This document shows positions 46,938 to 55,996 of a DNA stretch of 64,000 bases, one piece after another (position 1 is the stretch's first letter; every line of letters starts with the position of its first letter). The notes under the pieces were generated by a model, which saw only the letters and a list, made by a program, of their open reading frames with translations, ran no database searches and was not told the origin of the DNA. Source of the DNA: Deltaproteobacteria bacterium (GTDB lineage: Bacteria; Desulfobacterota; Desulfomonilia; UBA1062); contig JAHDRW010000016.1 in assembly GCA_018433085.1 (NCBI GenBank), positions 49,513 through 113,512 of the forward strand, in the 5' to 3' direction. Both the position numbers and the translations under genes were made by a program.

Positions 46938-49307
46938 TCATGCGTCGCGGGCTTGACCTCCCTTATCACTTGCAATTGCCGGAAGCAGAACGGAAAAGGT
47001 GGTGCCTTTTCCGGGCCTGCTCCAGACGGTGATCGCACCCTGGTGGTCCATGACGATCCCGCGTACGACGGCCAGCCCCATCCCGGTGCCTCCGACCCGT
47101 TTCCTGGTGGTGAAAAGCGGTTCGAAGGCGCATTTCAGGGTCTCCTCATCCATGCCCTCTCCGGTATCGCGAACCATGATGCGGACATACACGCCCGGGC
47201 CAAAACCGGGTGAGATCTGTGCTGCCTCTTCTTCGCTCAGAGTGGTCCTGCTCACGCTCACATCCAGCAGGCCTCCCTCTGCCCGCATGGCATGTCCGGC
47301 GTTTTCGCCCAGATTCACGAGCACCTGTCTGATCTGGTCGGGATCGGCCATGACTTCGGGCAATCCCTCCCTGATTTGTTTCTGTATTCCGATGGTGCTG
47401 GGCAGCGCCGACCTCAGGAACGCAACGGCATCCGCCACGACGGACGACACGTCCACAGGCCGCTTCTCATGGGGGTGTCTTTGGCTGAAGGTGATAACCC
47501 GCCTCACCAGATCGCTCCCCAGAAGGGCCGCCTGTTTCGTTTCCTCAAGCATGGGACGAACGGGTGAATCCTCGTCGAGATCAGTGAGAGCGGTTTCCAT
47601 ATTGAGGACGACCGGGGTGAAGATGTTCTTGAGCTCGTGTGCGATACCCCCTGCCAGCCTGCCCACGGCCTCCATCTTCTGGATCTCGGTCATCTGCTCG
47701 TGGAGCCGTGCCTCCCGGGTCATGTCGTGCACTACGGCCGCGTAGTTGATGACCTCCCCGTCCTCGTCCCACACGGGCGACACGGTAAGGTCCACCTCCA
47801 TGATCGCTCCCGACTTCCGCCTTCTCTTCCGGTGGCCGGTCCATGGCTCCTGCTCAAGGGTTATCCGGGCCAGGATATCCCGGTAATCATCGCCCATGAA
47901 ATACTCGCCCAGGGAGGCGATGTGCCTGCCTACCAGCTCGTCCCGATGATACCCGCTGAACCTTTCGAAGGCCGGGTTCACATACTCGATGACCAGCTCC
48001 GGGGCGATCAGCACGATGCCCTCCCCTGCCTGCTCAACGGCGGAGGCGAGACGGGTGGTTTCGTCTCTCATCTTTTTCTCCAGCCTTGCGTGGGCCTCCC
48101 TGAGCAGTTCCTGCGCATTTTTAAGCTCGGTGATATCGCTGAAGATGACGAACGCGCCCCCTGGTTTCTCCCCTCCGGGCAAGAACCGGGGAATATTATC
48201 CACCGAAACCCACCGCTGTTGTTCGAGCCCGGGATGGCGGAAGCCTATGACCCAGTTTCGGATAGGGTTTCCCGTCTCGAGGTCCTGAAGCCTTGCCGGG
48301 CTCTCCAGGCAAACAGGATCGCCTTCGCATCGGAACTCCGGGAGCCGGAAAAAGATCTCCTGCAGGCTCAGGCCGCACAGCTTCCCCAGTTCCAGACCCG
48401 TGATTTCCTCTGCTGCGGGATTTGCGGCCACGACCCTGTTCCCCTGATCGAACTCCAAGACCCCCTGGTTCATGGTGTCATGAAGGAGCCGGTAGCGCTC
48501 CTCGGAGTCCCTCAGGGCGCTCAGGGTCTCCTTGAGCTCGGTGATGTTCTGCAGAACGATATTGACCCCTACCGTCTTTCCCTCGCTGTCCGGTACGGGG
48601 AGGTAGTGGCTGATCCACGTGCGGGCGGGCCCTCCGTAGGTTCCCGGGGGCGACTCGAGCTCCACGCCGAACCGCGGCCGTCCCGATTCCACGACCGAGC
48701 GTGAAATCTGCTCTATCCGGTGTGCAAACGCGGGAACGACCTCTCCCAACGGACGCCCCGCGATTTCCGCCGCGGAAGAGCCGAACATCGCGGCAAGGGA
48801 AACATTGATCATCGCCACGCGCATTTCCGGGTCAAGGATGCACATCCCTACGGGCAGCGAATCGTAGACTCCCTCCAGTGTCATCCGTGCCCTCATCTCC
48901 TCCCTGCAGGCCTCTTCCTCGGCATACTTCCTGTCCGTTACGTCTTCGAGAAAGAGATCGAAATCCTTTCCCCGGCTTAAGCACCGATAGGAAATACAGC
49001 GAGGGGGAGGCTCCTGCCCGATAAATTCTCCCGTTACCGGAGCGGATCGGCTCAGGGCCTGCCGGCATCCCTCGAGAATCCTTCCGGCAAGCGCACGAGG
49101 TACCATGTATTCGAGGGGTTTCCCTTCAAGCTCGCTCCTGGTCTTTCGCAGAAGGCCGGAGGCCCTGTCGCTCACATGGGCGATCAGAAATCCGCTATCC
49201 AGGCGTACAGTCCCTATACCCAGGGCATCCAGGACCTCTTCTGCACCTGATGACGCGTGCAGGGCCTTATGTATTCCTCGCTTCCCCTGTTCCTCTGTTG
49301 TCTGCAT
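46938..49307 (-). CDS. Cytoplasmic multi-PAS sensor histidine kinase
   Basis: A 789-residue soluble kinase. Four PAS-type sensor domains (roughly 20-130, 150-280, 285-400, 430-550) precede HisKA with GGIAHELKNIFTP (acceptor His557) and a HATPase domain (VNLGENAGHAM, DTGEGM, GTGMGLAVVRG), the NtrB/PAS-kinase layout. No membrane helix and no receiver are seen, so the partner regulator is elsewhere. The start at ATG 49307 removes an Arg-rich unsupported extension to 49403; the upstream GGCGGGA is only a weak ribosome site. It lies downstream of the PilZ gene at 49473 on the same strand, 165 bp away. Confidence 0.9.
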   Translation of the reverse strand: MQTTEEQGKRGIHKALHASSGAEEVLDALGIGTVRLDSGFLIAHVSDRASGLLRKTRSELEGKPLEYMVPRALAGRILEGCRQALSRSAPVTGEFIGQEPPPRCISYRCLSRGKDFDLFLEDVTDRKYAEEEACREEMRARMTLEGVYDSLPVGMCILDPEMRVAMINVSLAAMFGSSAAEIAGRPLGEVVPAFAHRIEQISRSVVESGRPRFGVELESPPGTYGGPARTWISHYLPVPDSEGKTVGVNIVLQNITELKETLSALRDSEERYRLLHDTMNQGVLEFDQGNRVVAANPAAEEITGLELGKLCGLSLQEIFFRLPEFRCEGDPVCLESPARLQDLETGNPIRNWVIGFRHPGLEQQRWVSVDNIPRFLPGGEKPGGAFVIFSDITELKNAQELLREAHARLEKKMRDETTRLASAVEQAGEGIVLIAPELVIEYVNPAFERFSGYHRDELVGRHIASLGEYFMGDDYRDILARITLEQEPWTGHRKRRRKSGAIMEVDLTVSPVWDEDGEVINYAAVVHDMTREARLHEQMTEIQKMEAVGRLAGGIAHELKNIFTPVVLNMETALTDLDEDSPVRPMLEETKQAALLGSDLVRRVITFSQRHPHEKRPVDVSSVVADAVAFLRSALPSTIGIQKQIREGLPEVMADPDQIRQVLVNLGENAGHAMRAEGGLLDVSVSRTTLSEEEAAQISPGFGPGVYVRIMVRDTGEGMDEETLKCAFEPLFTTRKRVGGTGMGLAVVRGIVMDHQGAITVWSRPGKGTTFSVLLPAIASDKGGQARDA

Positions 49308-49472
49308 GGTCCCGCCATGAGTGAAACGGTTGTCCCCCGTACATGCGCTCCCAAAATCCGGCCTCTTTCCAGCCGCTTGTCTCACCCGTGCCGCGCGGGG
49401 CACACCCCCCGGCAGGACAAGGCAGGGCTCCGGTCAGCCGACGAATCGTTTTCGCAAAGGCCCAGGAGCCGG

Positions 49473-49988
49473 TCACAGAACATTCCCGATAAGATACCGT
49501 GTCGTAACCCGGTAGATCACCCCCGGATATCTCTCAAGACATTTCCGGCATTCCCGGCACAGCCAGGCGGGCCCCTGCTGACGCGCGTCCCATAGACTGA
49601 TCTTCTCACCGCACATATCGCACCGGCGCACGATGCCCGGACCTTCCTCGACCTCTCCTCCGGTTGCGGGCGAAAAATAAAACCTGACACCTGCTCCATA
49701 GAGACGGTGTCTCCCGACCTTGCGCTGTGTGGACCACCGGATCGTGCCGTTGCAGTCGTAGAGATGAACACACTCCAAGACCCTGGGAATCTCCTGGGCG
49801 AGATGGATATGGACCGGTTCTCCCGGCCGAAGCTCCTGCTCCGTTTCCAGATAGATTCCCTCTTCGGATACGTTATAGAGCATCGCCTCGCGGGGAAAGG
49901 CCCTGCCGCGGGCAGGGCACTCCACCTCGAGGGGAATCCTGCAATCCTTTCGTGTGTGCGTCCTGTGTTCGCTGATCTGTCCCATCAT
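49473..49988 (-). CDS. PilZ-domain protein with C-terminal zinc ribbon
   Basis: A 171-residue protein. The PilZ domain (about 5-115) carries an Arg motif (RTHTRKDCR), NVSEEG as the D/N-x-S-x-x-G motif and the closing YGAGVRFYF strand. The C-terminal 50 residues form a probable zinc ribbon with CDMC and CREC plus another Cys (CRKC). The combination suggests a cyclic-di-GMP-responsive adaptor (inference). ATG 49988 has GGGAG 4 nt upstream. It is a paralogue of the PilZ protein at 45495-45806, which has only internal cysteine pairs. A TACAAT box on the minus strand near 50065 may be its -10. Confidence 0.8.
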   Translation of the reverse strand: MMGQISEHRTHTRKDCRIPLEVECPARGRAFPREAMLYNVSEEGIYLETEQELRPGEPVHIHLAQEIPRVLECVHLYDCNGTIRWSTQRKVGRHRLYGAGVRFYFSPATGGEVEEGPGIVRRCDMCGEKISLWDARQQGPAWLCRECRKCLERYPGVIYRVTTRYLIGNVL

Positions 49989-50195
49989 GTGCTCCCAACC
50001 TCTCTCGACGCTGTGCCCCTTTCGTGAATACACGGATCGGTTTCCTTAGAACGCATATGATTGTAGTATGGACGGGATTCGGCAAATCAAGGGGCAAAGT
50101 GGAAAAATATTTCACCCGTACGCTCCCGCGCACGTCCCATATACCTACTGGTACATTCCCACCCGGCCGAACGCCTGCCGTGTGCCGGAGAAACG

Positions 50196-50960
50196 TTACT
50201 CTGCGGCGGCCTTGAACAGGGCGCCCGATATCATGGGCCAGTTGTCGTTCAGGATCATATAGCGGGGGAGCTCGTAGGGGTCCTGATTCGTGCTCAGTGG
50301 AGCGAGGACCCGGCCCCACCGGATGGTAAACGCGCACTCGTAGCCCGATTCCTTGAGCAGCCTCTTGGCGATGTCCGAGCGGGCGCCGCTCGGATAGACG
50401 AACGAGGTCACCTTCACGCCCAGCCTCTCTTCCAGGATCTGCTTCGAGAGCCGGATCTCTTTGATAAAGGCCTGACTGTCCTCTTCAAAAAACTCCCGGC
50501 TCAGGAGCAGGTGATAATACCCGTGCCCGGCGATTTCGCAGCCGGCACGGGAGAGCTCTTCGAGCTGATCCCAGGTCAGTGCGTAGGACTTTTTGCCGAT
50601 GACGTTCGGGTAGATGCCCAGTACAGGCCTGATGCCCCGCGGCTCGAACACCTGGTGATAGGCCTGGTACACGCTCCGGTTGCCGTCATCCACGACGACG
50701 AGCACGTTCTTCCTGCCCGTGACCGTCCCCCCGCGCAGATCGGCGTAGGTCACGAACCGGAAACCCTTGCCCGCGAGCTCGTCCAGCTGCGAACCGAGCT
50801 CATCAAGGGAGACATCGTAGTCGAATCGCCCGTTGCCGTGGAATGAATGGTAGCACAGGACGAATACCTGATCGTCTGCTGCGCTGGCATCGACCCGTCC
50901 GGCAATGCCGAAGAGAACTATCAGCATCACGGCCCAGAAACACGCGCGCTCCTTCTTCAT
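50196..50960 (-). CDS. Secreted polysaccharide deacetylase (NodB domain)
   Basis: A 254-residue exported protein with a signal peptide (about 1-26). The NodB-type metal-dependent deacetylase motifs are present: VVVDDGN as the catalytic-base motif, HGYYH as the HxxxH metal site, and FVYPSGA as motif 3. Such enzymes remove N-acetyl groups from extracellular polysaccharide or peptidoglycan. The first motif reads VDDGN rather than the common TFDDG, but both Asp are kept. It is a single gene; neighbours give no pathway context. Confidence 0.87.
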   Translation of the reverse strand: MKKERACFWAVMLIVLFGIAGRVDASAADDQVFVLCYHSFHGNGRFDYDVSLDELGSQLDELAGKGFRFVTYADLRGGTVTGRKNVLVVVDDGNRSVYQAYHQVFEPRGIRPVLGIYPNVIGKKSYALTWDQLEELSRAGCEIAGHGYYHLLLSREFFEEDSQAFIKEIRLSKQILEERLGVKVTSFVYPSGARSDIAKRLLKESGYECAFTIRWGRVLAPLSTNQDPYELPRYMILNDNWPMISGALFKAAAE

Positions 50961-51366
50961 GGCGAAAAGCTCCGATTCATGGTAAAGGACTCCGACCCGG
51001 CCGGGACCATTTTCCCTTCATGCGTCCATCGGTGCAAGACCTGCTGCGGGCTGCGGCCCTTATATCCGGGCACAGGGGGAATCAGTCCTCCTGATCCCAC
51101 TTTCGGCTTCTGCATCCGCAGCCTCGTCAGAACACGAAAGAACGATCCGCTGCAGCCTTACATGTCATGTCCATCATATAGCCCATCCCGGGCGGCTCCG
51201 CCAGATGAAATTCTTCCGTCCTTGCCGAATTAGATTTCACACACACACCCTCCACGCGTCTGCCTCAAGGGGAACCCGGAGCTGGCCGCTTCGGGTCCAG
51301 GCCAGCGATCAGGCCTTCCGGAGCGATCTTGCCGTGAATCGATCTATTAGTGAGATGAAGGGAAGA
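50961..51366. other. Intergenic stretch
   Basis: About 405 bp between the deacetylase start and the end of the flavoenzyme gene. No gene or RNA was recognised. The part 51030-51130 shows a very weak resemblance to the dispersed relic repeat (GGTGCAAGACCT, then TGATCCCACTTTC), not strong enough to call a copy. Confidence 0.45.
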
Positions 51367-52731
51367 TCAGGGGATATCCCGGTTCCGCACCCTCGACCAC
51401 TCCTGCGCTGCGGCCTGCACCGGATCCCACGGACCGCTCAGGGGCGGGGTATAGGAAAGATCGAGGCCGCTTATCCCGTCAACGGGCATTTCATGGTACA
51501 CCGCGGCGGCCAGGACATCGATTCTCTTGGATATCTCGCTGCCGTACGGGCCGAGAATCTGAGCGCCGAGCAGTCGCCCGGTCTCCCTGTCGCCCGTGAT
51601 CCGGATGCCGAGTCGCCCTGCGCCTGGGTAGTACGCCTTGTGATCCCATGCGGCATATCCGATGGTCAGGGGCGCAAAACCGGCGGCTTTTGCCTCGGAG
51701 TCCCGCAGTCCGGTCCGCGCGGCAACCAGGTCGAAGATCTTCACCGCCTGGGTGCCGAGCGAGCCCTGAAACACCGCGTCACCGCCCGCGGCGTTCTCGC
51801 CTGCCGCGTATCCCTGCTTGTGCGCGGTGGTCCCCAGCGGCAGGTATTGGTATTGGCCGAGCACGCGGTGCCATGTCTGCACGCAGTCGCCGGCCGCAAA
51901 GATATGTGGCACGCCGGTCTGCATCTTCCTGTTCACCCGGATGGCCCCGAATTGGCCGATCTCGACACCGGCCGAGGCCGCCAGGTCCGTGTTCGGCCTG
52001 GCCCCGGCCGCCACGAGCACCAGGTCGGCATCCAGGGAGAAGCCCTGATCTCCGATCACCCTCAGGCGCCCTCCGACGGACTCAATAGCCCTCACCGGCA
52101 TCCCGGTCGCCACCCGCACGTTGTGGCGCTCCAGGCCCTCGTGCACCTGCACTCCCAACTCGGGGTCGACCGTGTTGAGGATCGTATCCGCATACTCGAC
52201 CACGGTCACGCGCATGTCCCGGCGCGTGAAGGAATCGGCCATCTCCAGGCCGATATACCCGCCGCCGATGATCGCCGCATGAACGGGCCTGTTTTCCTCC
52301 AGAAAGGTCTTCAGCGCGATGCTGTCTTGGACCCACCGGAGGAAGAACACCCCGGGCTGGTCAATGCCTTGTATATCCGGCCTTACGGACATTGCGCCCG
52401 TTCCGATGACGAGCTCGTCATAGCGGAGCGAAACCGCGTGTCCTTCCGGTGAGGTCACCAGGACGGTCCGCCGGTCCGGGTCGATCGCTTCGGCCCGGTG
52501 CCCGAGCAGGAGCCTGATGCCGCTCTGCTCGATCTCCGGGACGCTCCGGTGCGCCAGCATGCGCCAGTCCGGCGTCTCTCCGCTTATGTAAAAGGGGAGC
52601 CCGCAGATACTGAAGTTGGGGAACTTATCGGCGACGACCATGGTGACCTCGAGGCGCGGATCGATCTCCCGGGCCCTGAAGCCCGCGCTGACACCGGCAT
52701 CGCTGCCGCCGATGATCAGTAGTCTTTTCAT
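51367..52731 (-). CDS. FAD/NAD(P)-dependent disulfide oxidoreductase (CoA-disulfide reductase/NADH oxidase family)
   Basis: A 454-residue flavoprotein. The N-terminal FAD-binding Rossmann motif is GGSDAGVSAG (8-17). A single redox Cys43 lies in SICGLPFY, the position of the active-site cysteine in CoA-disulfide reductases and peroxide or water-forming NADH oxidases. The NAD(P) domain has GGGYIGLEMA, and the second FAD motif is HIFAAGDC. The C-terminal dimerisation domain is present. It probably reduces a disulfide or persulfide or O2 with NAD(P)H. GAGG precedes ATG 52731 by 8 nt. It lies beside the metalloid/thiol block on the same strand. Confidence 0.88.
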   Translation of the reverse strand: MKRLLIIGGSDAGVSAGFRAREIDPRLEVTMVVADKFPNFSICGLPFYISGETPDWRMLAHRSVPEIEQSGIRLLLGHRAEAIDPDRRTVLVTSPEGHAVSLRYDELVIGTGAMSVRPDIQGIDQPGVFFLRWVQDSIALKTFLEENRPVHAAIIGGGYIGLEMADSFTRRDMRVTVVEYADTILNTVDPELGVQVHEGLERHNVRVATGMPVRAIESVGGRLRVIGDQGFSLDADLVLVAAGARPNTDLAASAGVEIGQFGAIRVNRKMQTGVPHIFAAGDCVQTWHRVLGQYQYLPLGTTAHKQGYAAGENAAGGDAVFQGSLGTQAVKIFDLVAARTGLRDSEAKAAGFAPLTIGYAAWDHKAYYPGAGRLGIRITGDRETGRLLGAQILGPYGSEISKRIDVLAAAVYHEMPVDGISGLDLSYTPPLSGPWDPVQAAAQEWSRVRNRDIP

Positions 52732-52870
52732 AATATCAACCTCGTTCGAACCCGGATCTGTAACGCGCCCCGGGGAGAGCGCCCGCCACCGGCATATATT
52801 CTCCCTTCGACCGGTACAGAGAAGAAACCCATCAGGACACGATCACGGCACCAGGAGGCATGCACGGCCG

Positions 52871-53341
52871 TCATATCCCTGCCGGCACCAGGAGCAGCGG
52901 GACCTCGGTTCGTCTCGAAACGGAGTGTCTCACGCTTCCCAGAAAGATCTCTCCGATATAGCCTCTGCCCTGACTGCCCATGACCGTGAGCGAGACATCA
53001 CCGCGCTTGAGCCGGGAGAGGATCTCCTGCTTGGGTGAGCCGCAGGCCAGCTCGATCCTCACGTCGCGGGCGCCGGCGTTCTCCAGCTCGGCCTTCAGCC
53101 GCTCCATCCGTCCGTTGTCGATCCTGTTGAACTCTTCGAGACGATTTTGCAGATGCGGGTAGATCTTCGCCCTGTCCTGCACGTGGAACAGGGTGATCGT
53201 CCGCGCACCGGATCTGCCGATCTCCTTCACATAGTCGAAGGCGAGCTCGGCGTTGTCCGAAAAATCGGTGGGAAAGAGCACATGATCGAGCGGCCTGCAC
53301 TCGGTCTCGACGCACACGGTCCGGCCCTCTTTGCACCTCAT
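52871..53341 (-). CDS. Universal stress protein (UspA family)
   Basis: Usp-type nucleotide-binding fold of about 156 residues starting at ATG 53341. GTG 53317, with GAGGG upstream, is an alternative start (148 residues). [13 protein letters not shown] opens the fold and [22 protein letters not shown] is the ATP-binding-type G-2x-G-9x-G-S/T segment. The frame continues upstream to 53386 with a hydrophobic stretch (RPVLILYLK), possibly the remnant of a fused membrane protein. It overlaps the out-of-frame tail of the truncated acr3 gene. Confidence 0.8.
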   Translation of the reverse strand: MRCKEGRTVCVETECRPLDHVLFPTDFSDNAELAFDYVKEIGRSGARTITLFHVQDRAKIYPHLQNRLEEFNRIDNGRMERLKAELENAGARDVRIELACGSPKQEILSRLKRGDVSLTVMGSQGRGYIGEIFLGSVRHSVSRRTEVPLLLVPAGI

Positions 53342-53389
53342 CTTCAGATACAGGATCAGAACGGGCCTCGTTGCGCTGTGCATCACCGC

Positions 53390-53831
53390 TGCCGCGGGCC
53401 AGATACCCCCAGACGAGCACCATGGCCGTGCACGGGGCGATGCCCAGCAGCACGCACCCGGCGAAATAGCTCCTCCACAGGGGGATCTCGAGCATCTTGG
53501 CGCCCTCGCTCAGCACCACCACCCCGGCCCCGTGCGCAGCCCCGACCGGCAGGTCCAGCCCCAAGGGCATCCTGACGAGGTCCGTGGCCTCAGGCCCGAT
53601 AAAGCCCCGGAACAGAACCCCCAGGAACAGCATGGCGATGGCGATCGGGATGGAGACCACCGGTGCATCGCCCACGAAGATGGACATGCTGTCGAGCTTT
53701 TTCGCCAGCCCGGGGGTGATCTTTCCCAGGATGATGCCCGCGACGATGCACAGCCCGACCCACAGGGTCAGATACCGCTCGAACACGCTCTTCATTCTCC
53801 GGTCGCCGTACCGGTGCGCCTCGTTACCCAT
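53390..53831 (-). pseudogene. Truncated arsenite permease (Acr3/BASS type)
   Basis: The first about 145 residues match an Acr3-type arsenite efflux permease: a [15 protein letters not shown] start, a first-helix GIILG segment, and the strongly conserved [16 protein letters not shown]. At about 53390 the family similarity stops abruptly. The frame then runs on as Arg/Glu-rich shadow sequence of the overlapping Usp gene down to 52998. A full Acr3 has about ten helices and 350 residues, so half is missing and arsenite export is unlikely. AGGAG precedes ATG 53831, and the gene sits 38 bp after an ArsR gene, a normal ars operon order. Confidence 0.75.
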
Positions 53832-53869
53832 ATGCGTCTCCTGTTCAGCCCAGTACGTGTTCGATCACC

Positions 53870-54241
53870 TTAACCGCTATGGCATTTCCTCTTTCTCTGA
53901 GACCTGCACAGGTCTTCCCGGTCGGCTGCGATGACGGCATCGAGCTTCACGCGGTCTTCCGCGATCACGCCGGCCTGCGACAACTCCTGAGCGAGCCATT
54001 GTCTCACAAGAATGGGAAACGATCCGGAAAGGCGGTAGTGCACCCATCGTCCGTCTTTGCGGGATTCCACCAGGCGCGCGTTCTGGAGCACGCCCATGTG
54101 CCGCGAGACCGTGCCCGGGGCCAGCCCGAGCATCTCGGTGATCTGGCAGACACACAACTCATCGTGCTCCAAGAGCGCCGCGACCGTGCGCAAGCGGTTG
54201 CCGTCCGAAAGGGCCTTTGTTACATAGAGTGTCATAATCAT
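53870..54241 (-). CDS. ArsR-family metalloregulator
   Basis: A winged-helix repressor of about 123 residues. ELCVCQ (Cys30, Cys32) in the metal-sensing helix and GTVSRHMGVLQNARLV as recognition helix and wing follow the ArsR/SmtB pattern. Cysteines there suggest As(III) or Sb(III) sensing. Several in-frame ATGs crowd the start (54250, 54241, 54235); 54241 has AGGGA about 9 nt upstream. A dyad at 54261-54291 lies just upstream. It stands before the truncated acr3 gene, so the operon was probably ars-type before the deletion. Confidence 0.88.
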   Translation of the reverse strand: MIMTLYVTKALSDGNRLRTVAALLEHDELCVCQITEMLGLAPGTVSRHMGVLQNARLVESRKDGRWVHYRLSGSFPILVRQWLAQELSQAGVIAEDRVKLDAVIAADREDLCRSQRKRKCHSG

Positions 54242-54260
54242 GGGAGTCATCCCTGTTGTT

Positions 54261-54291
54261 ATATTTAGCAACACATCAAAATAATAAATAT
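54261..54291. promoter_or_regulatory. Candidate ArsR operator
   Basis: ATATTTA (54261-54267) and TAAATAT (54285-54291) are perfect inverted arms 17 bp apart in an AT-rich stretch immediately upstream of the ArsR gene. The spacing is longer than in many ArsR sites, so the call is tentative. Confidence 0.35.
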
Positions 54292-54557
54292 TGAACAATC
54301 CGGGTCCTTTCAAGCACAATTATTGCTCCGGGAAAAACCATACAACATCAACATTGGTGCGCGGGTGATTGAGGAGCGTTTTTTCTCACCACATTGTTAT
54401 AGATAATGATCCGGCAAATACATTGCCAGATCACAAACGGCCTTCCCCAAGGTTCAATTCGGCGATCTCTTTGCCGGATCAGTAATAACAAAATAAGACA
54501 CGGAAAAATAATGGCAACTGCATCATATTCGACTTCTCCGAAACGACTGGGCATCCG

Positions 54558-54595
54558 AAATGAGATGTCTGCAAGGCCTTGCAGACATCTCATTT
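54558..54595. repeat. Perfect 38-bp palindrome without spacer
   Basis: AAATGAGATGTCTGCAAGG is followed directly by its exact reverse complement. As RNA it would form a 17-bp stem with a GGCC loop, flanked by AAA and TTT, so it could act as a terminator in either direction, about 80 bp after the Usp stop that closes the large minus-strand cluster. A recombination or protein-binding site is also possible. Confidence 0.8.
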
Positions 54596-54676
54596 GAAGT
54601 GATAGGTTGCAAGGCGCGCCTGAGGGCGGCCCATCTCTGCCGGCCATCGGGCCGTTTATTGAAAAAGGACGACCGC

Positions 54677-55132
54677 CTATCGTTTTATGACGATCACAGG
54701 CGTCTTTGATTTCCTTATGACCTTTTCCGACACCGATCCCAGCAGCATCTCCCTGACATTACTTTTCCCATGGGAGCCGATGATAATGGCGGAAACGGAT
54801 TCTTCCTCTTCTGCCTTCAGGATTTCCTGGAAAGGAACCCCGACGACAAGTCTCGTTTGTACATCCAGACCAAGGCCGTCAAGTTCGGCCGCGACTGTCT
54901 TCAGCTTCTTGTCTGACTCTTCCGTCAGACGCTGTCTGTATCGTTCCTCGAACTGAGCCGGCAGCTCGCCTATCCATGCCACCCCCTGCTCGAAACACTT
55001 GAATTCGCGTTTATCGATTACATGCAGAAGAACGATCGTTTTCAGGCCGGAGCCTTTCAGCTCTCTGATATAGTCCATGGCCTTGGCAGAAACATCCGAG
55101 AAGTCGGTCGGATATAAAATTCTTTGAAACAT
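54677..55132 (-). CDS. Universal stress protein (UspA family)
   Basis: A 151-residue Usp protein. RILYPTDFSDVSAKAMDYI opens the alpha/beta fold, and GSHGKSNVREMLLGSVSEKV carries the nucleotide-binding glycine and serine pattern. AAGGAGG stands 6 nt before ATG 55132; the longer open frame to 55327 is not supported. It follows the broken TSUP gene by 32 bp on the same strand and is probably the last gene of the long metalloid/thiol cluster. It is related to the Usp protein at 52871-53341. Confidence 0.9.
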   Translation of the reverse strand: MFQRILYPTDFSDVSAKAMDYIRELKGSGLKTIVLLHVIDKREFKCFEQGVAWIGELPAQFEERYRQRLTEESDKKLKTVAAELDGLGLDVQTRLVVGVPFQEILKAEEEESVSAIIIGSHGKSNVREMLLGSVSEKVIRKSKTPVIVIKR

Positions 55133-55164
55133 TGTTCCCTCCTTTTTACGGTTATGGGCTGTCC

Positions 55165-55996
55165 TTACAGCGGAAGATTCAACCACGAGAACACGCCGAT
55201 CATCTTGAGGCCCATGTAGAACATTACGGCGATGAACAGGTACTTGAGCTGCCTGGCGGGAAGAAGATGCGCTGTCTTCGCACCCACGACCGCCATGGGC
55301 ACGCTGCATCCGGCAAGCAGTATCCACTGGAGCCAGTTGACATAACCCGTTGAGTACGCGGGCAGGCCCTCAACTCCCAGCCCGTTGATCATGTAAGAGA
55401 TCGACCCCCCGACTGCGGTGAAGACCATCAGCGCCGTGGATGTGCCCACTGCCTGATGCATCCTGAATTTCAAGACATAGACCATGATGGGTATCATGAT
55501 CACCCCCCCCGCCGATTCCGATGATGCCCGAGAGGACGCCCAGGGGTATTCCCCAGAGGATAAACGCGACGAGATTATCGGAGGTTTCGTCCGTGATCCG
55601 GGGTGGTTTGGCCGTGAGCATCCTGACGCCTCCAAGAATCACGACAGCGCCGAAGGCCGCGGAGAGGATCTTTCCGGGCAGATGGGCGCTGATGAATGCA
55701 CCGGCAAAGGCGCCGAGGGCCCCTGCAATGCCGAAGGCAACCGCTGCCTTCCACAGTACAGCCCTCTTTCTGTGATGGGTCAGCGCGCCGCTCATAGCGG
55801 TCGGAAGCACCACCAGGAGGTTGGTGCCGAAGGCGATGCGGATGGCGATGGTGGGGTCGACCCCGATGGTTTTGAGCACCCAGAACTGTACCGGGACCAT
55901 GATGAAACACCCGCCGACCCCCAGAAGGCCGGAAGCGAATCCCACGCCGACCCCGGTGATCAATAGTGCGATAATCTGTGCAGCCTGCATGTCCAT
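55165..55996 (-). pseudogene. TauE/SafE (TSUP) permease split by a G8-tract frameshift
   Basis: Two overlapping frames together encode one TSUP permease of about 276 residues. The first has GLLGVGGCFIMVPVQFWVLK; after residue about 164 (SGIIGIGGG) it passes into nonsense. The second frame continues exactly there with VIMIPIMVYVLKF, the matching second-half signature, and runs to the natural end. The shift falls in a run of eight G (C on the plus strand, 55503-55510); seven would restore the frame. Either a real or phase-variable mutation or a sequencing error. ATG 55996 overlaps the stop of the upstream gene (TAATG), so translation is coupled. Confidence 0.85.

Larger units (their letters stand above)
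54242..54676. other. Intergenic region with operator dyad and long palindrome
   Basis: About 435 bp, clearly AT-rich between 54250 and 54540. It contains the ArsR dyad (54261-54291) and a spacer-less 38-bp palindrome (54558-54595). No gene was seen; short open frames have no ribosome site. Confidence 0.6.

Noticed and set aside
51030..51130. Fourth copy of the dispersed relic repeat
   Set aside because: Only two short blocks match and the order is poorly kept; could be chance.
51205..52452. 415-codon open frame antisense to the flavoenzyme
   Set aside because: The minus-strand frame has two Rossmann motifs and the active-site cysteine; the plus-strand product looks random.
52998..53389. Continuation of the acr3 frame over the Usp gene
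   Set aside because: Arg/Glu/Asp-rich sequence with no membrane helix; it is the out-of-frame reading of the Usp gene after the truncation point.
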